From assembly GCF_029227915.1 (NCBI RefSeq), contig NC_079882.1, positions 5,580,001-5,644,000 on the forward strand: a stretch of 64,000 bases of DNA, read 5' to 3'. Under the pieces are notes generated by a model. It was not told the DNA's origin, ran no database searches, and saw only the letters and a program-made list of their open reading frames with translations. The DNA is from Hydractinia symbiolongicarpus. Taxonomy: Eukaryota > Cnidaria > Hydrozoa > Anthoathecata > Hydractiniidae. The stretch's first letter is position 1; each line of letters begins with the position of its first letter. The position numbers were made by a program, and so were the translations under genes. This document shows positions 27,701-38,083 of the stretch, piece by piece.

Positions 27701-29123
27701 AGTATCTGACCCATCAGCAGTAATTTTACCTGAACCGGAAGTGCCCACTGAGACACCTGATGTTCCAAATGTTGAAGAATCTACAAAATTACCTGTTGAT
27801 ATGCCAGCAGTGGAATCGGAGGCGCCTTTGATACCTAAAGTAACTGACCCATCACCAGTAATTTTACCTAAACCGGAAGTGCCCACTGAGACATCTGTTG
27901 TTCCAACTATTGAAGAACCTACAAAGTTACCAGTTAATATACCAACAGTGGAATCAGAGGCACCTGTAGCACCTGAAGTAACTGACGCATCACCAGTAAT
28001 TTTGCCTGAACCGAAAGTGCCCACTGAGACACCTGTTGTTCCAACTGTTGAAGAACCTACAAAGTTACCAGTTGATATACCAACAATGGAATCAGAGACA
28101 CCTGTGGCACCTGTAGTAACTGACCCATCACCAGTAATTTTGCCTGCACCAGAATTAACCACTGAGACACCTGATGTTCCAACTGTTGAAGAACGTATGA
28201 AATCACCGATTGATTTACCACCAGTAGAATCAGATGCCCCTGTAGCACTTGAACTAACCGACCCATCACCAGTGTTTTTACCTGAGGCGGAAGTACTCAG
28301 TACTGAGACACCTGTTCTTCCAACTGTTGAAGAGCCTACAAAATTACCAGTTGATATACCAACAGTAGAATCAGGGGCACCTTTAGCACCTGAAGTAACT
28401 GAACCATCACCAGTATTTTCACCTGAAGCGGAAGTACCCAGTACTGAGACACGTGATGTTTCCACTGTTGAAGAACCTATTGAAACACCGATTGATTTAC
28501 CACCACTGAAATCAGGGGCACCTGTAGCGCCTAAAGTAACTGACCCGTCACCAGTATTTTTATCTGAACCGAAAGTCCCCACAGAGACACCTGTTGTTCC
28601 AACTGTTGAAAAAGCTCTGAATTCACCGATTGATTTACCACCAGTAAAATCAGAGGCACCTGTAGGACCTGAAGTAACTGACCCATCACCAGTAAGTTTA
28701 CCTGAACCAGAAGTGCCCACTGAGACACCTGATGTTCCAACTGTTGAAGAACCTAAGAAATCAACGATTGATTTACCGTCAGTAGAATCAGAGGCACCTG
28801 TAGAACCTGAAGTCATTAAACCATCACCACTAGTTTTACCTGAAGGAAATAGCAACTCTGTGACAACTGCTGTTAAAAAACCTGATGTAGCATTTCTTCC
28901 CACATCGTCTAAATCAAAGTCTTTGCCGGAGGAGAACGACTTTAGCCCTAGTAATAACGAAATACCTGATATGGATAGTGAAAACGGTGTTGAAATGGAC
29001 CTAGCATCTAATGCTTTCTCTCCAGATAATAAATCTGACAAAAACAAAAAGAAGAGATTTGTATTGAAAAGAAAATCGAAGCAGGGTAGTAAAGTAGCAA
29101 TGCTTAGAATGAAGTTTTCGTGA
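15767..29123 (+). CDS. Giant Pro/Glu/Val repeat protein with two C-x4-C cysteine motifs
   Basis: Exons: 15767-15823, 16996-17079, 17214-17366, 17460-17937, 21250-29123, in phase throughout, giving 2881 aa. Exon 1 begins MGGKYS, an N-myristoylation-type start rather than a signal peptide; an in-frame stop lies upstream. Exons 2 and 3 each encode a motif of six Cys spaced exactly C-x4-C (CIGNTCGIPGC at its core). Exon 4 is acidic and Pro-rich. Exon 5 (2624 residues) is mostly about fifty repeats of 43-46 residues containing VILPEPEVPTETPDVP and PIDLPPVESE, with no Cys, Trp or Tyr that I saw in the array. It ends in a Lys/Arg-rich tail (KNKKKRFVLKRKSKQG). Likely a long, extended structural or linker protein anchored at one end. 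The Cys motif recalls minicollagen Cys-rich domains, but spacing differs and there is no collagen. I do not recognise the family; function unknown. The first exon is the least certain part. Confidence 0.78.
17948..19495 (+). mobile_element. 5'-truncated non-LTR retrotransposon (LINE) with broken reverse transcriptase
   Basis: The sequence from about 17955 encodes the fingers-palm part of a non-LTR reverse transcriptase (NYRPISILP, VLIDLKKAFDTVDH, GVPQGSVLGPLLFLLYIDDL). The frame breaks near 18445 in an AT run just before the YADNT box and resumes to a stop at 19245 with the thumb/C-terminal part. The active-site box reads ADN rather than the usual ADD. A short 3'UTR ends in an ATT-rich tail (19450-19495). 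There is no endonuclease or ORF1, so this is a dead 5'-truncated copy, jockey/CR1-like by its motifs. It begins about 10 bases after the host donor site at 17938. Confidence 0.88.
19530..20274. mobile_element. piggyBac-type MITE (745 bp) with TTAA target site
   Basis: The element is flanked by TTAA on both sides (19530-19533 and 20271-20274). Its termini are inverted: the left end starts CCCTATTCGCTCCGGGG and the right end, read on the other strand, starts CCCTATTCGGTCCGGGG. Both ends then carry a subterminal GGGGGCGGATTCC block. It has no transposase, so it is non-autonomous. TTAA duplication plus a CCCT terminus identifies the piggyBac superfamily. It sits about 35 bp after the LINE tail in the same intron. 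Confidence 0.85.
20275..21249 (+). other. Rest of intron 4 of the repeat-protein gene
   Basis: AT-rich intron sequence between the MITE and the acceptor tttttttgcag that ends at 21249. No exon or repeat is recognised here. Confidence 0.5.
21896..28850 (+). repeat. Coding tandem array, 138/129-bp units
   Basis: There are about fifty head-to-tail units, mostly 138 bp (46 codons), with recurring 129-bp variants lacking the three codons of the APK segment. Every unit keeps frame. Two alternating subtypes are visible: one with EEPMESPIDLPPVE and one with EEPTKLPVDIPTVE. Degenerate units lie at both edges and near-identical units in the middle, as expected from unequal crossing-over. A shortened unit (VEELTPVILPEPEL) recurs near 24710, 27090 and 27585. 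Confidence 0.93.
22390..24020 (+). repeat. 819-bp higher-order duplication inside the array
   Basis: The block starting near 22391 (GAACCTATGGAATCACCAAT) recurs, almost unchanged, 819 bp later from 23210. This equals five 138-bp units plus one 129-bp unit. Further along, blocks near 25057, 25462, 25867 and 26272 repeat at a 405-bp period (138+138+129). Their very high identity shows recent expansion. Confidence 0.85.
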
Positions 29124-29174
29124 AATTGCCGTTTGAATTTTATCGTACTTTGATGTGGGCATGATATGCATGTA

Positions 29175-29180
29175 AATAAA
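29175..29180 (+). terminator. Polyadenylation signal AATAAA
   Basis: AATAAA lies 52 bases after the stop of the repeat-protein gene, in TGTAAATAAACGG, and is followed by a GT-rich stretch. It fits a short 3'UTR. Confidence 0.6.
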
Positions 29181-30583
29181 CGGTGTACATAAGATGTACA
29201 TACCACACAGTGTCAGCGAACGCTGTTTTTATTTTTACATGATTTTATGAACCATTCTTTCGTGGTGGATAATCTTTTAAAGTTTTGGTCTGACATTTTT
29301 TTATTTACTTCCTGTGTCCATTGCCTTTTTTTTGAAGAGGTTCGGATTTTTTTTACGACACAGCTTAGAATTTCTTTCGTATTTGTCTGAACCTTTATTT
29401 TTATAATTCACCATTACTCAGGTGGTCCACATTTGGTGCTTCCATTAAACACCATGGTGGGAGTGGCGTGCGCTTTTGAAAACGGTTGTGTTTATTTAAA
29501 CACCCAAGTTTGCTGAATTTTTTGGCAATTTAAATGTCTTGATTTCAAAACTTTATTTAAATGTGGGATTTTATTCTAACATTGGTGGTTTTCTAATTTT
29601 TCTAATATTTCGTTTGGTGTTTGCTCGTTTGGCGACCGATCTCATCTTGCAGACAAACCTGCGTACCAAATGAACAGTGTCAACCTGCTGTTTAAAGTTT
29701 GATTCTTGTCCAAAAAACGTTCGAAACTCTTTATTGTCCACGTTTATGAAAGTCAGATGGATGACTTCTAATTTTCGACCCATCAAATTATGCCAGACAT
29801 TTAACTTTGTGTCAGGGTTGGAGAGATTAGATCGGTTATTTTTTTATAGTATATTAAATATAATTAATTATTTTAAAAATGTTCCAGAAGAGAATTTGTA
29901 GTATTTAGTTCCAGTTTTTTTGACGAAATTTGAATATAAATTTGAAAACATCTTTTTATAAATGTATTTCTTTTCTAACTAAATACAAATAAATATAAAG
30001 TTAACTAATGCATAATTTTGAAAAAAAAAAAGATCATACGAGATGCGTATCCTAATGACAAGTTACTATGCCAAAGAACGCACGCGAGAGCAAGATCACA
30101 TCTTCGGGATGAAAATTATGTCTTGTGTCGGGTTGTCGCGGAGTTCTTTTTTCTGCTAAATAATCTCGAGCAAAAGCGTATGCGTGACAAAAAATGAAGA
30201 AGTTAATAAATAAATGCTAAAGACTAGAAATTTACCACACGTTGCAAAAATAGGGACGAATGACTTACGAAAGACAGTTAAATTTGATATGGTATATATA
30301 TTATGACCATAGTAGGTGAAAGCAATAGTAGGAAAATTCTAACATGAAGCTAGTACAAAGAGATATATAATTTAACAATCGGGTCTTGAAAAAATTCTGA
30401 TTAAAACGCATGTTCGAATTTCTACATGGTACCCACACAGTTAAATATAACATAAGAATACTAAAAAATAAATTGTGTCAAAGTATCTATAAATAAATGA
30501 GTGAGTATGATAAAGAAACGAAAAAGTGTTTTTGCTTTGTCTTATAGAAGAAATGAGTAACGTATGTGTGTGTGAAAATGTGC
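29181..30583. other. Convergent intergenic region
   Basis: This lies between the 3' end of the repeat-protein gene (plus) and the stop of the alpha-tubulin gene (minus). It is AT-rich, with unconvincing short open frames around 29570-29900 on both strands. It presumably contains the tubulin 3'UTR next to 30583. No mobile element is recognised. Confidence 0.45.
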
Positions 30584-33500
30584 TTAGTATTCGTCATCTT
30601 CCTCATCAGGTTGACTGTTGCCGCCGACTTCTTCGTAATCGCGTTCCAAACCAGCTAAATCTTCCCTTGCTTCGTTAAACTCTCCCTCTTCCATTCCTTC
30701 TCCGACATACCTACAAAATTTTTAGTAAGCTGTTTTATTTTTCGCAAATACTAATTATTGTTCTTTTAAAAAATGAAATTTCGGGGGTCAGATTTTTCAG
30801 ATTAAAATATTTCTCTCCTGGCGAATACCTGGATAGAAATTATTTGCGGATCTGCAAAAATAGACTAAATACGTTTTTGCCTCTTCTAGAAATACTGAAT
30901 CTTTTGCATCCGCAAAAATTAATTTTGCAAATTAAAGGAAAACGTAGTCGTCCGCAAAAAGTATTTTTTTCTTTGACGACTACTATTTCTAGCCGCCATG
31001 TTTCTTAACCATGGTAGAATTGTGCATCGTTGTTAAGTAAATTTGTGTCTCTTTTACACAGGCTGCACTCTTAATACGTTAAAGTGGTCACGTGTTATGG
31101 TCACTAGAGAACATGTCAGTATTTTTTAACCTTCTGTGACGATAATTGATGTTTTTTAAAGTCATAAAGAGTTAAATAGATTCGGAAATATAAATTTTAG
31201 TGAGTCAGTTGTTTCCGTCGTTCTTGTGGCTACATATAGGACAAAAGAGGTGGGAAAAAAAAATGCCGAAAGTTTTAGCCGACGACTTATTTATGTCTTA
31301 CTATTTAATTAGTGAAATTTTAATTGGCATAGACAAAGAATTATAGAAAGAATCCATGTCTAACAAACAGACGATTCGACTTTCTCGATAACACTTACCA
31401 GTGAACAAAAGCTCTCTTTTTGTACATCAAATCAAATTTATGATCCAATCTTGCCCATAGCGAAGCCATAGCGGTTGTGTTGCTCAACATGCACACTGCA
31501 CGCTTGACGGGAGCAAGATCGCTACCTGTTGAAAAAAACATCATTACAGAACCGTAACCATAACCATAACCATAACCGGAATTAAAAGGCCGTCTCAAAC
31601 TGAAAAAAAAAGTTGTATGAAGAAATGATAACCTCTTCACGTACATATATATATTTATATTTTGCCGGCTAAAGCAATAGTTACTTGCCTACAATGAATT
31701 ATTCTAGCAGAATAAAAACGATTTTGAAGAAGATTGTTTACCTTCTTGTGCGTAAAGCGTTTGGTTATTAATTCCAACTTTAAATCCGGTTGGACACCAA
31801 TCAACAAATTGTACAGAATGCATTGCCTTAATTTTTGTGATAGCCGCGTTCACTTCTCTTGGTTGCACGTCGCCACGATACAAAACACAGCACGACATGT
31901 ATTTCCCATCCTTTGGATCGCATTTTACCATTTGGTTCTGGGCTTCAAATACACTTTTTGTAATCTCGCTAACATCAAGAGCTTGATGGTTAGCTTTTTC
32001 TTTAGAAATAATTGGTGCAAAACTAGCCAATGGGAAATGAATTCTTGGGTATGGCACCAAATTAGTTTGAAATTCATTTAAATCAACATTTAATTCACCT
32101 AAAAGATAAAAATTAATCGTCTCAAAACCTTCAATTATTTTAAGGACAGACGTATTTGAACTAAACATTTTTATTTGAATCTTTATAGTAAAAAGTGAAA
32201 TAAACAACATTGCTAGTCAAAATAATCGCTTAGGTGACAACTTTAAAATCTTAAAAGAAAAACCACTTGGATAAACTCCCCACTAAAACACCATAAAATG
32301 CAAAAGTTTGCTACCTTTGTATTGACTAAAAAAAGGACGTTAAGAGTGTGTATTGATATTCGTGGTGTATGTATGAGAAAGGTAGGAAAGTTTTTAAGAT
32401 CAAATACATCATTTAGCTACCATGGATGGCTATTTTGTAAAATTCACATAAAAAGGTTAAAATTGTCATAAATTACAAGGTTGTTTTAGCTTTTAAGATA
32501 TATGCGCAAAAGTTAACTAACCTTCAAATCGAAGAGAAGCGGTGATGGATGATACAACTTGACTGATCAAACGATTCAAGTTTGTGTAGTTTGGTCTTTC
32601 GACATTCAAATTATTTCGACAAATATCATAGATAGCTTCGTTGTCCACCATAAATGCGCAATCGGAATGATCAAATGTAAAATGGGTTGTCAAAACGGAA
32701 TTATAGGGTTCTACAACTGCGGTGGAGACTTGCGGTGCTGGGTAAACTGCAAATTGCAATTTGCTCTTCTTTCCGTAATCAACTGATAAACGTTCCATTA
32801 TTCTTGCAGATAAACCTGACCCTGTACCTCCTCCAAATGAGTGAAATAATAAGAAGCCTTGTAGACCTTCACACATATCCGTCTAAAAAGATTTCATGAG
32901 GTATTAACCTGTTCTGTGTTTCATAAGCTATGTTGCCGAAACCAAATAAGACTTCAATAGATCCGCCTTTTCTATATCAACATTCAACCCCCTTTCATTT
33001 CTTAATCACACCCCAGAAAAAAAAATTCATGGCATAAGAAACCGTTTTTAAATTCAAAAGGTGATTGCCATGAGACATAAAGAATAGTGGAAACTAAGTT
33101 GTAAAATGAAAATGTATATTTCAACTTACAAGTCTTCGAACTTTATCGAGAACTTGATCCACCATGGCCCTACCAACTGTATAATGACCTCGTGCAAAAT
33201 TGTTTGCAGCATCTTCCTTGCCAGTGATTAGTTGTTCAGGATGGAACAACTCTTTGTATGCACCAGTTCTTATTTCATCTAAAAATATTTAATCAGTTCA
33301 ATCAATTAAACAAATAAAGAAGCGAATAACCGATCATACGTATTTCACCCAAAGGACCTTGTCCCGCATAGCAACGGTGGCTTTGGGAACACAAGCATGA
33401 AAGGATATATCTTGTTTGCCGGTCAAAAACAGGGGCTGTTATATACGAAATTTTTAGCTACTCTTTTCTTCCACAAGTTTTCATACGCAACGAAAATTTA

Positions 33501-36500
33501 TGGCGGGAAAGTACTCGATTTATTTAATAGTTATTTGGCCATGACAAAATTTGAATTTTCTGCAGTTAACACAAAAGTGTACAGCCTTTTCGTTAAAATT
33601 TGAAATAAGTTGTGTTTTGACACGTTCTGAAATAATAGAACAGAAAGAACTGGGTTCGAAATTAAAACGTAACAACCTTACCTACGACACTGGGTTCAAG
33701 ATCAACAAAGATTGCTCTTGGGACTTGCCTACCACTTTCCATCTCGGAGAAAAATGAGCCGCTGGAATCACCAGGTTCAGCTTCATGGTCTGCTGAAACA
33801 AGTCCTGATGGCTCAATGCCATGTTCAAGACAATATAATTCCCAGCATGCATTGCCAATTTGGCATCCTGCTTGTCCAATGTGAATGGATACACACTCTC
33901 TCTAAAAAGAAGAAAATATATATAGTAATATTATGCGCTAGTTCTTCTCACAGTCACAAACCCAGCCTCGTTTCCAGGGCATTTTACCTTTATCACTCAC
34001 CACATACTAAGCGACAAAAAAAGCCAGTGTAAATTTTTTATTTGTGCAAATGCAACCTCCTTCTCAGGCTCTGTAAACGAGGTTGGCGCGAAACACGAAA
34101 GTTATTTTATATTAATCCCTTCGTAAAGAAATAATTCAAAATATGATTCACGTCAACCTCGTCAGCAGGGCATTTCTACGCCTACGATATTCCAATAGGA
34201 CTACTACAGAGCCGTCCTGTCAGAATATCATAAGCGTAAGAACGTCCTGGGGACGAGGTTGTGATTCGCGCGTAAAATTCTTAAAAAATATGGAACTAAA
34301 ATTTTTTATAATATCAGATGGCGTATTGCATTTGAACAATCTTTTTGATAAAAATCACACCTCAAGAATTAAAAGCTTAAATCTCTCACAATTTAACAAA
34401 AAGATAAGAACCAGGCTGAGACCCTCCCACCTTCCCTAAAATGTATAATCGAGTTTCAGATGATGATCGTCTCTGAATTCGAAATCTTTTGTTAAAAAAA
34501 AGATTCAATCATGTATTGTACATTATATATTTTTGAGCTGTTGTTTTAGGTCCGAACTTGTTCTTCAAAGAAAAACAGGTAGCTGGATGTTGAAAAAACT
34601 TAAGTCACTCCATTACAAGAACGAGGCTAACATTTTCCTGCTTAATCTATTTATCTAATTATCGTACACCAGAACGAGGCAAGCGGTGACATAAAAGCAG
34701 AGTTGTGCAACAAAGAGAATTTAAAATTTTTTTCCATGAAAATCAAAAAAATATTTCAAAAATTACAAGTTGCTATGGAAATTAGTAATCATATATTCCG
34801 TTTCTTAACTTGTGGTGTACAGCACCGCCACTGAAGGTTGGACATAAAACGACATATTCAAAAAATCAAATTTATTTGTCGGTTGTTTTGACAATAAGTA
34901 AGATGGTTACGTCCGAATTTTAAAAATAATGTTTCTAAACCACACAAGCGCAACCGCAGCAAGGTGTATGGGTTTTCCGATGTAAGAATGGGGTGAATAC
35001 AAATGGAATGTAACCGAGCGCCTTTGTGTCACCAAAAGATATATGTTTAAACCACGAATACGAGTTTTCGTTTATTACCGAACACGTTCGAATTAATAAA
35101 AAATTAACATCTGTTTAAAAAATGATGAGAAAACAAAATGAACGCTACTTCATGAAACGCTTGTAATCTGAAAAATCTAAAGTATTTATAGGTTTACTTG
35201 TAATAAATATTGAACAGGACGTTTTTTTTATTTTATTAATTTATTCCCGCGTCAAGAAAACAAGCGTAGAATAGTGCGGGCGAAATTTAGAACATCTGTT
35301 TTGGAGCGGAGCTTGAAAATAGGATAAAGACCATTGCGGGAGAGCATGAGAAAGATACTAAAAAGAACTACGTAACAAAAGCAAATATTCAATTACATTA
35401 TGTTTTTTCTGAGAAAATGAACTTTCTTTACGCCCAAAAAATAAATTGAATTCCAGTATTCACAACAATCGTAAAGAAATCGACAAATAGAAAAACACAT
35501 GTAAGAAAGCATTCCTCCACTCTTGAATGCTTTTGTGACTCATATTTAAACAAGGACTAGCTATGAATGAAATAATTCCTCTAAATTTATTTACGAAAAA
35601 AATTCTATTAATTAATAAAATTGAAATTTCATCATGCAAAAGTTGGTGTAAACAAAACATAAAAGTTTTAGATTTATTCGCAAACAAAAGCGAATTTGAA
35701 TATTTAAAATGCAAGGATATAAATACCTTTTTGGGGGAGCATTCAACCGAATGTAAATAAATCACAAAAAAATTTATGTAGTGTACAAGTGCACGAGACA
35801 GCGAAGAGAATATTGGTCCAACGAAATCAAAAAAGTTCTTCATTATCGTTATAAGTCAATAAGAACAATAAGGATGGGAATGCTCAAAAATTGAGAACAA
35901 TATAAGAACAGTAGTATGGCTGATCTTTCCTTCAGAGAAACTGACTTTAAGTTTTCCAGTACGAAATCAAATGAAAAGTGAATAAACCAATTGATAAACA
36001 AAAAATTAGTAACAGCCACGAAGATTACAACGGCTAATTTTCTCATTAAAATATAATGGACTTCAAAGTCTGTGCGTGTCAATAATTACGTAACCGAAAC
36101 GCTGTGTTTAATAGGGTTTTAAAATTTATTTATTCTAACCTATTTATTTCTTATTTATATATATTAAAAGCAACGCATATATTTACGACTTTTATTTTGC
36201 TTTTTATTTGCTTCAAAATGTTGGATATCAGCTGATTCTCTGCTGTGTTTGTTTGCCAATTTAAGAAAGAAAGTATTTTGAGTTTTCAGACACAGAAGGG
36301 AGAGGAACACAAGAAAAAAATAAAAAAGTAAAACAAAAAATCTGTAGACGAAATAAAAATAAGAGGAAATAAAAATAATAAATAAAAAATAGAGAGATGT
36401 GTTTTTTAACTCGCACCCAGTTGGTTCACGCTCAGGGGGTGGGATTTGTGGTCAAGATTCAAGCATAAATATATGAAAACTGAAATTAGAATTCAAGAAT

Positions 36501-36882
36501 ACCTTGCAGAAAAAATTAAGGAGGTTCTTGTCATTCTCCACCCAGGGGGTTTATCCCAATGAATGGAGGCTGATTTTTTCGAAAAGCGAACAATAATTAT
36601 TAAAATGTACTACTTTTGACATTTTTTTTTAGAAATTTCCCTTGCAAAAACGCTTTCCCTTCCTTTGCATCAATTTCAAATATATTTATGTTGTTACGAA
36701 AGTGCTGCAACAGAAAAACACACAAATTTAAAACTTTATTAAGAGATCATATTATCTTTCAACACTTCAACGCATCGAGAATAAAAAACAAACTTTCGAG
36801 CAGCAGTTATGTCTACTTTGAACGACAGTCATGTTATGCATAATAAACAAACACAAAAACAATTACACGCTTCACTTACCAT
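30584..36882 (-). CDS. Alpha-tubulin, divergent isotype lacking Lys40
   Basis: Exons in transcript order: 36882-36880 (ATG only), 33901-33682, 33278-33130, 32882-32522, 32098-31742, 31525-31399, 30710-30584. They join in frame to 447 aa, close to the usual 450. The ATG alone sits on its own exon before REC, a common alpha-tubulin arrangement. It keeps MREC, the nucleotide-binding GGGTGSG, the catalytic Glu in LNVDLNEF, the DNEAIYDIC block and a C-terminal EEDDEY ending in Tyr. Differences from conserved alpha-tubulins are clear: the luminal loop reads [15 protein letters not shown], with His where Lys40 is acetylated; GQAGCQIG has Cys at 14; and [17 protein letters not shown] replaces the usual QPPTVVPGGDLAK. 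It should pair with beta-tubulin in microtubules and bind GTP. The divergence suggests a specialised isotype, for example ciliary, nematocyte or germline. That is inference. Confidence 0.95.
33963..34085. mobile_element. CCTCG foldback MITE, copy 1
   Basis: Inverted ends about 120 bp apart: GCCTCGTTTCCAGGGC at the left, and on the other strand ACCTCGTTTACAGAGCC at the right. This end motif (cctcg-cagggc) recurs in the adjacent copy at 34154. There is no coding capacity. Confidence 0.6.
34154..34261. mobile_element. CCTCG foldback MITE, copy 2
   Basis: The left end CAACCTCGTCAGCAGGGC is mirrored by the right end, which reads ACAACCTCGTCCCCAGGAC on the other strand. It is 108 bp long and only about 70 bp from copy 1, so insertion may have been clustered or nested. 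Confidence 0.6.
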
Positions 36883-38083
36883 GATGTTTGAATGAAGTAT
36901 ATATTGCAAACGTTAAATTAAAAAAGAAATGTCTTTTTTAACAAGATAAAAATTATCTTCAGCTCTTGATTTTCTGCAGTCTGTATTCAAAATGTAACGA
37001 ATGTCGAATGCTGCACAGCTTTCGGAAGAGCAGAGAAAACCTCAATTGCGCATGTATAAAAATCTTCAATTGCTATTCGTTGTAGCTGGGTTTTATATGA
37101 ATAAGTTTCTTGAAGACGCTATGACTTGCTCAAAGTCCAATTAAAACAAATTCAGAATAAAAATTAAAGTTATTTTCTTGAAGAACAACGGACAATTTAT
37201 TTCTTTTGTTAAATAAAACTTTAATTTATTGATCTTACTTTTAATAAATGAACGGGATCTAAAAATTCACATCAGTTATCGAACCAATCTCGCAGTTACT
37301 GTACAAAAGCTGGTATTTACAGGTTGGTTGTTTAAGGTGTCAAATACAGATGTTTTAACATACTTTGAGTAGGTCATATTTTATGGACCAATCAAAATAG
37401 AGCAAACAAGAGGTCAGAAATATTACGAATTTACTACATTTTCCTTTCAAATATTGTTGAATCAACCACAGGTTTAAAAGATATTGCGTGTATCCTCAAT
37501 TTAACATTTTTAAAATGGCGTAGTAGAATTTATCTCAGCGGACAGGAAAATTTCTTCTTTTTAATTTTGTTGACGAAACCTACATTGCGAAATGCCAGAT
37601 AAATGTTGCCAAACAAAACCTAATCACCCGACCTTAATGATCATCAATATATGCTGGATAATTAGGATCTAAAACCCATGAAATTAAATTTCGGGTTTAC
37701 TGGACGAGCAGCAGTCATCTGAACAGTTTTAGTGGAATTACGGTGCATCAACCGCCTTATTGGAAAGATAAATGAAGAGTTAGAAAAACTCCTTAAATAT
37801 TTTTAATTTAAAAAATGTTTCAAGGGTTTTTTACTTATTATATAGTAATAATTTAAACACAAACAACTCTACAATATCTGAATGAAGATGAGTACAACAA
37901 AAAACAACAAAAATAAAACATAGGTGTTTAGTGAAGCTATATTCTTTTAAGTTCCGTTTAAAAAGAAACCAAAAAAAGTTCATAACTTCTTTGCCACCCC
38001 ATCAAAGAAGATGTACAAAAGAAAACGGCTGCTTCATCCAGCCACGCCGGATTAATATTTTATCGATATTTCTGACAACATTT
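36883..38083. other. Alpha-tubulin upstream region and ALG8 3' flank
   Basis: This 1.2-kb gap separates the tubulin start codon from the ALG8 stop codon; both genes are on the minus strand. It should contain the tubulin 5'UTR and promoter and the ALG8 3'UTR. Apart from the TATA candidate at 37091 it is AT-rich without clear elements. The plus-strand frame at 37931-38176 overlaps the ALG8 last exon and is not a gene. Confidence 0.45.
37091..37097 (-). promoter_or_regulatory. TATA-box candidate for alpha-tubulin
   Basis: On the minus strand the sequence reads CATATAAAACCC, about 210 bases upstream of the ATG. The position suits a 5'UTR of roughly 180 bases. In such AT-rich DNA a TATAAAA can occur by chance. 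Confidence 0.3.

Larger units (their letters stand above)
33902..36879 (-). other. First intron of the alpha-tubulin gene
   Basis: This is a 3-kb intron after the ATG codon. It holds two CCTCG foldback elements (33963-34085 and 34154-34261) and lone ACGAGGC ends near 34620 and 34673. The remainder is AT-rich. First introns of tubulin genes often carry regulatory sites, but I cannot name one here. Confidence 0.5.

Noticed and set aside
33682-33894. 70-codon minus-strand frame in another phase over tubulin exon 2
   Set aside because: The true tubulin frame in this exon reads [20 protein letters not shown] and splices correctly. The other frame is a shadow.
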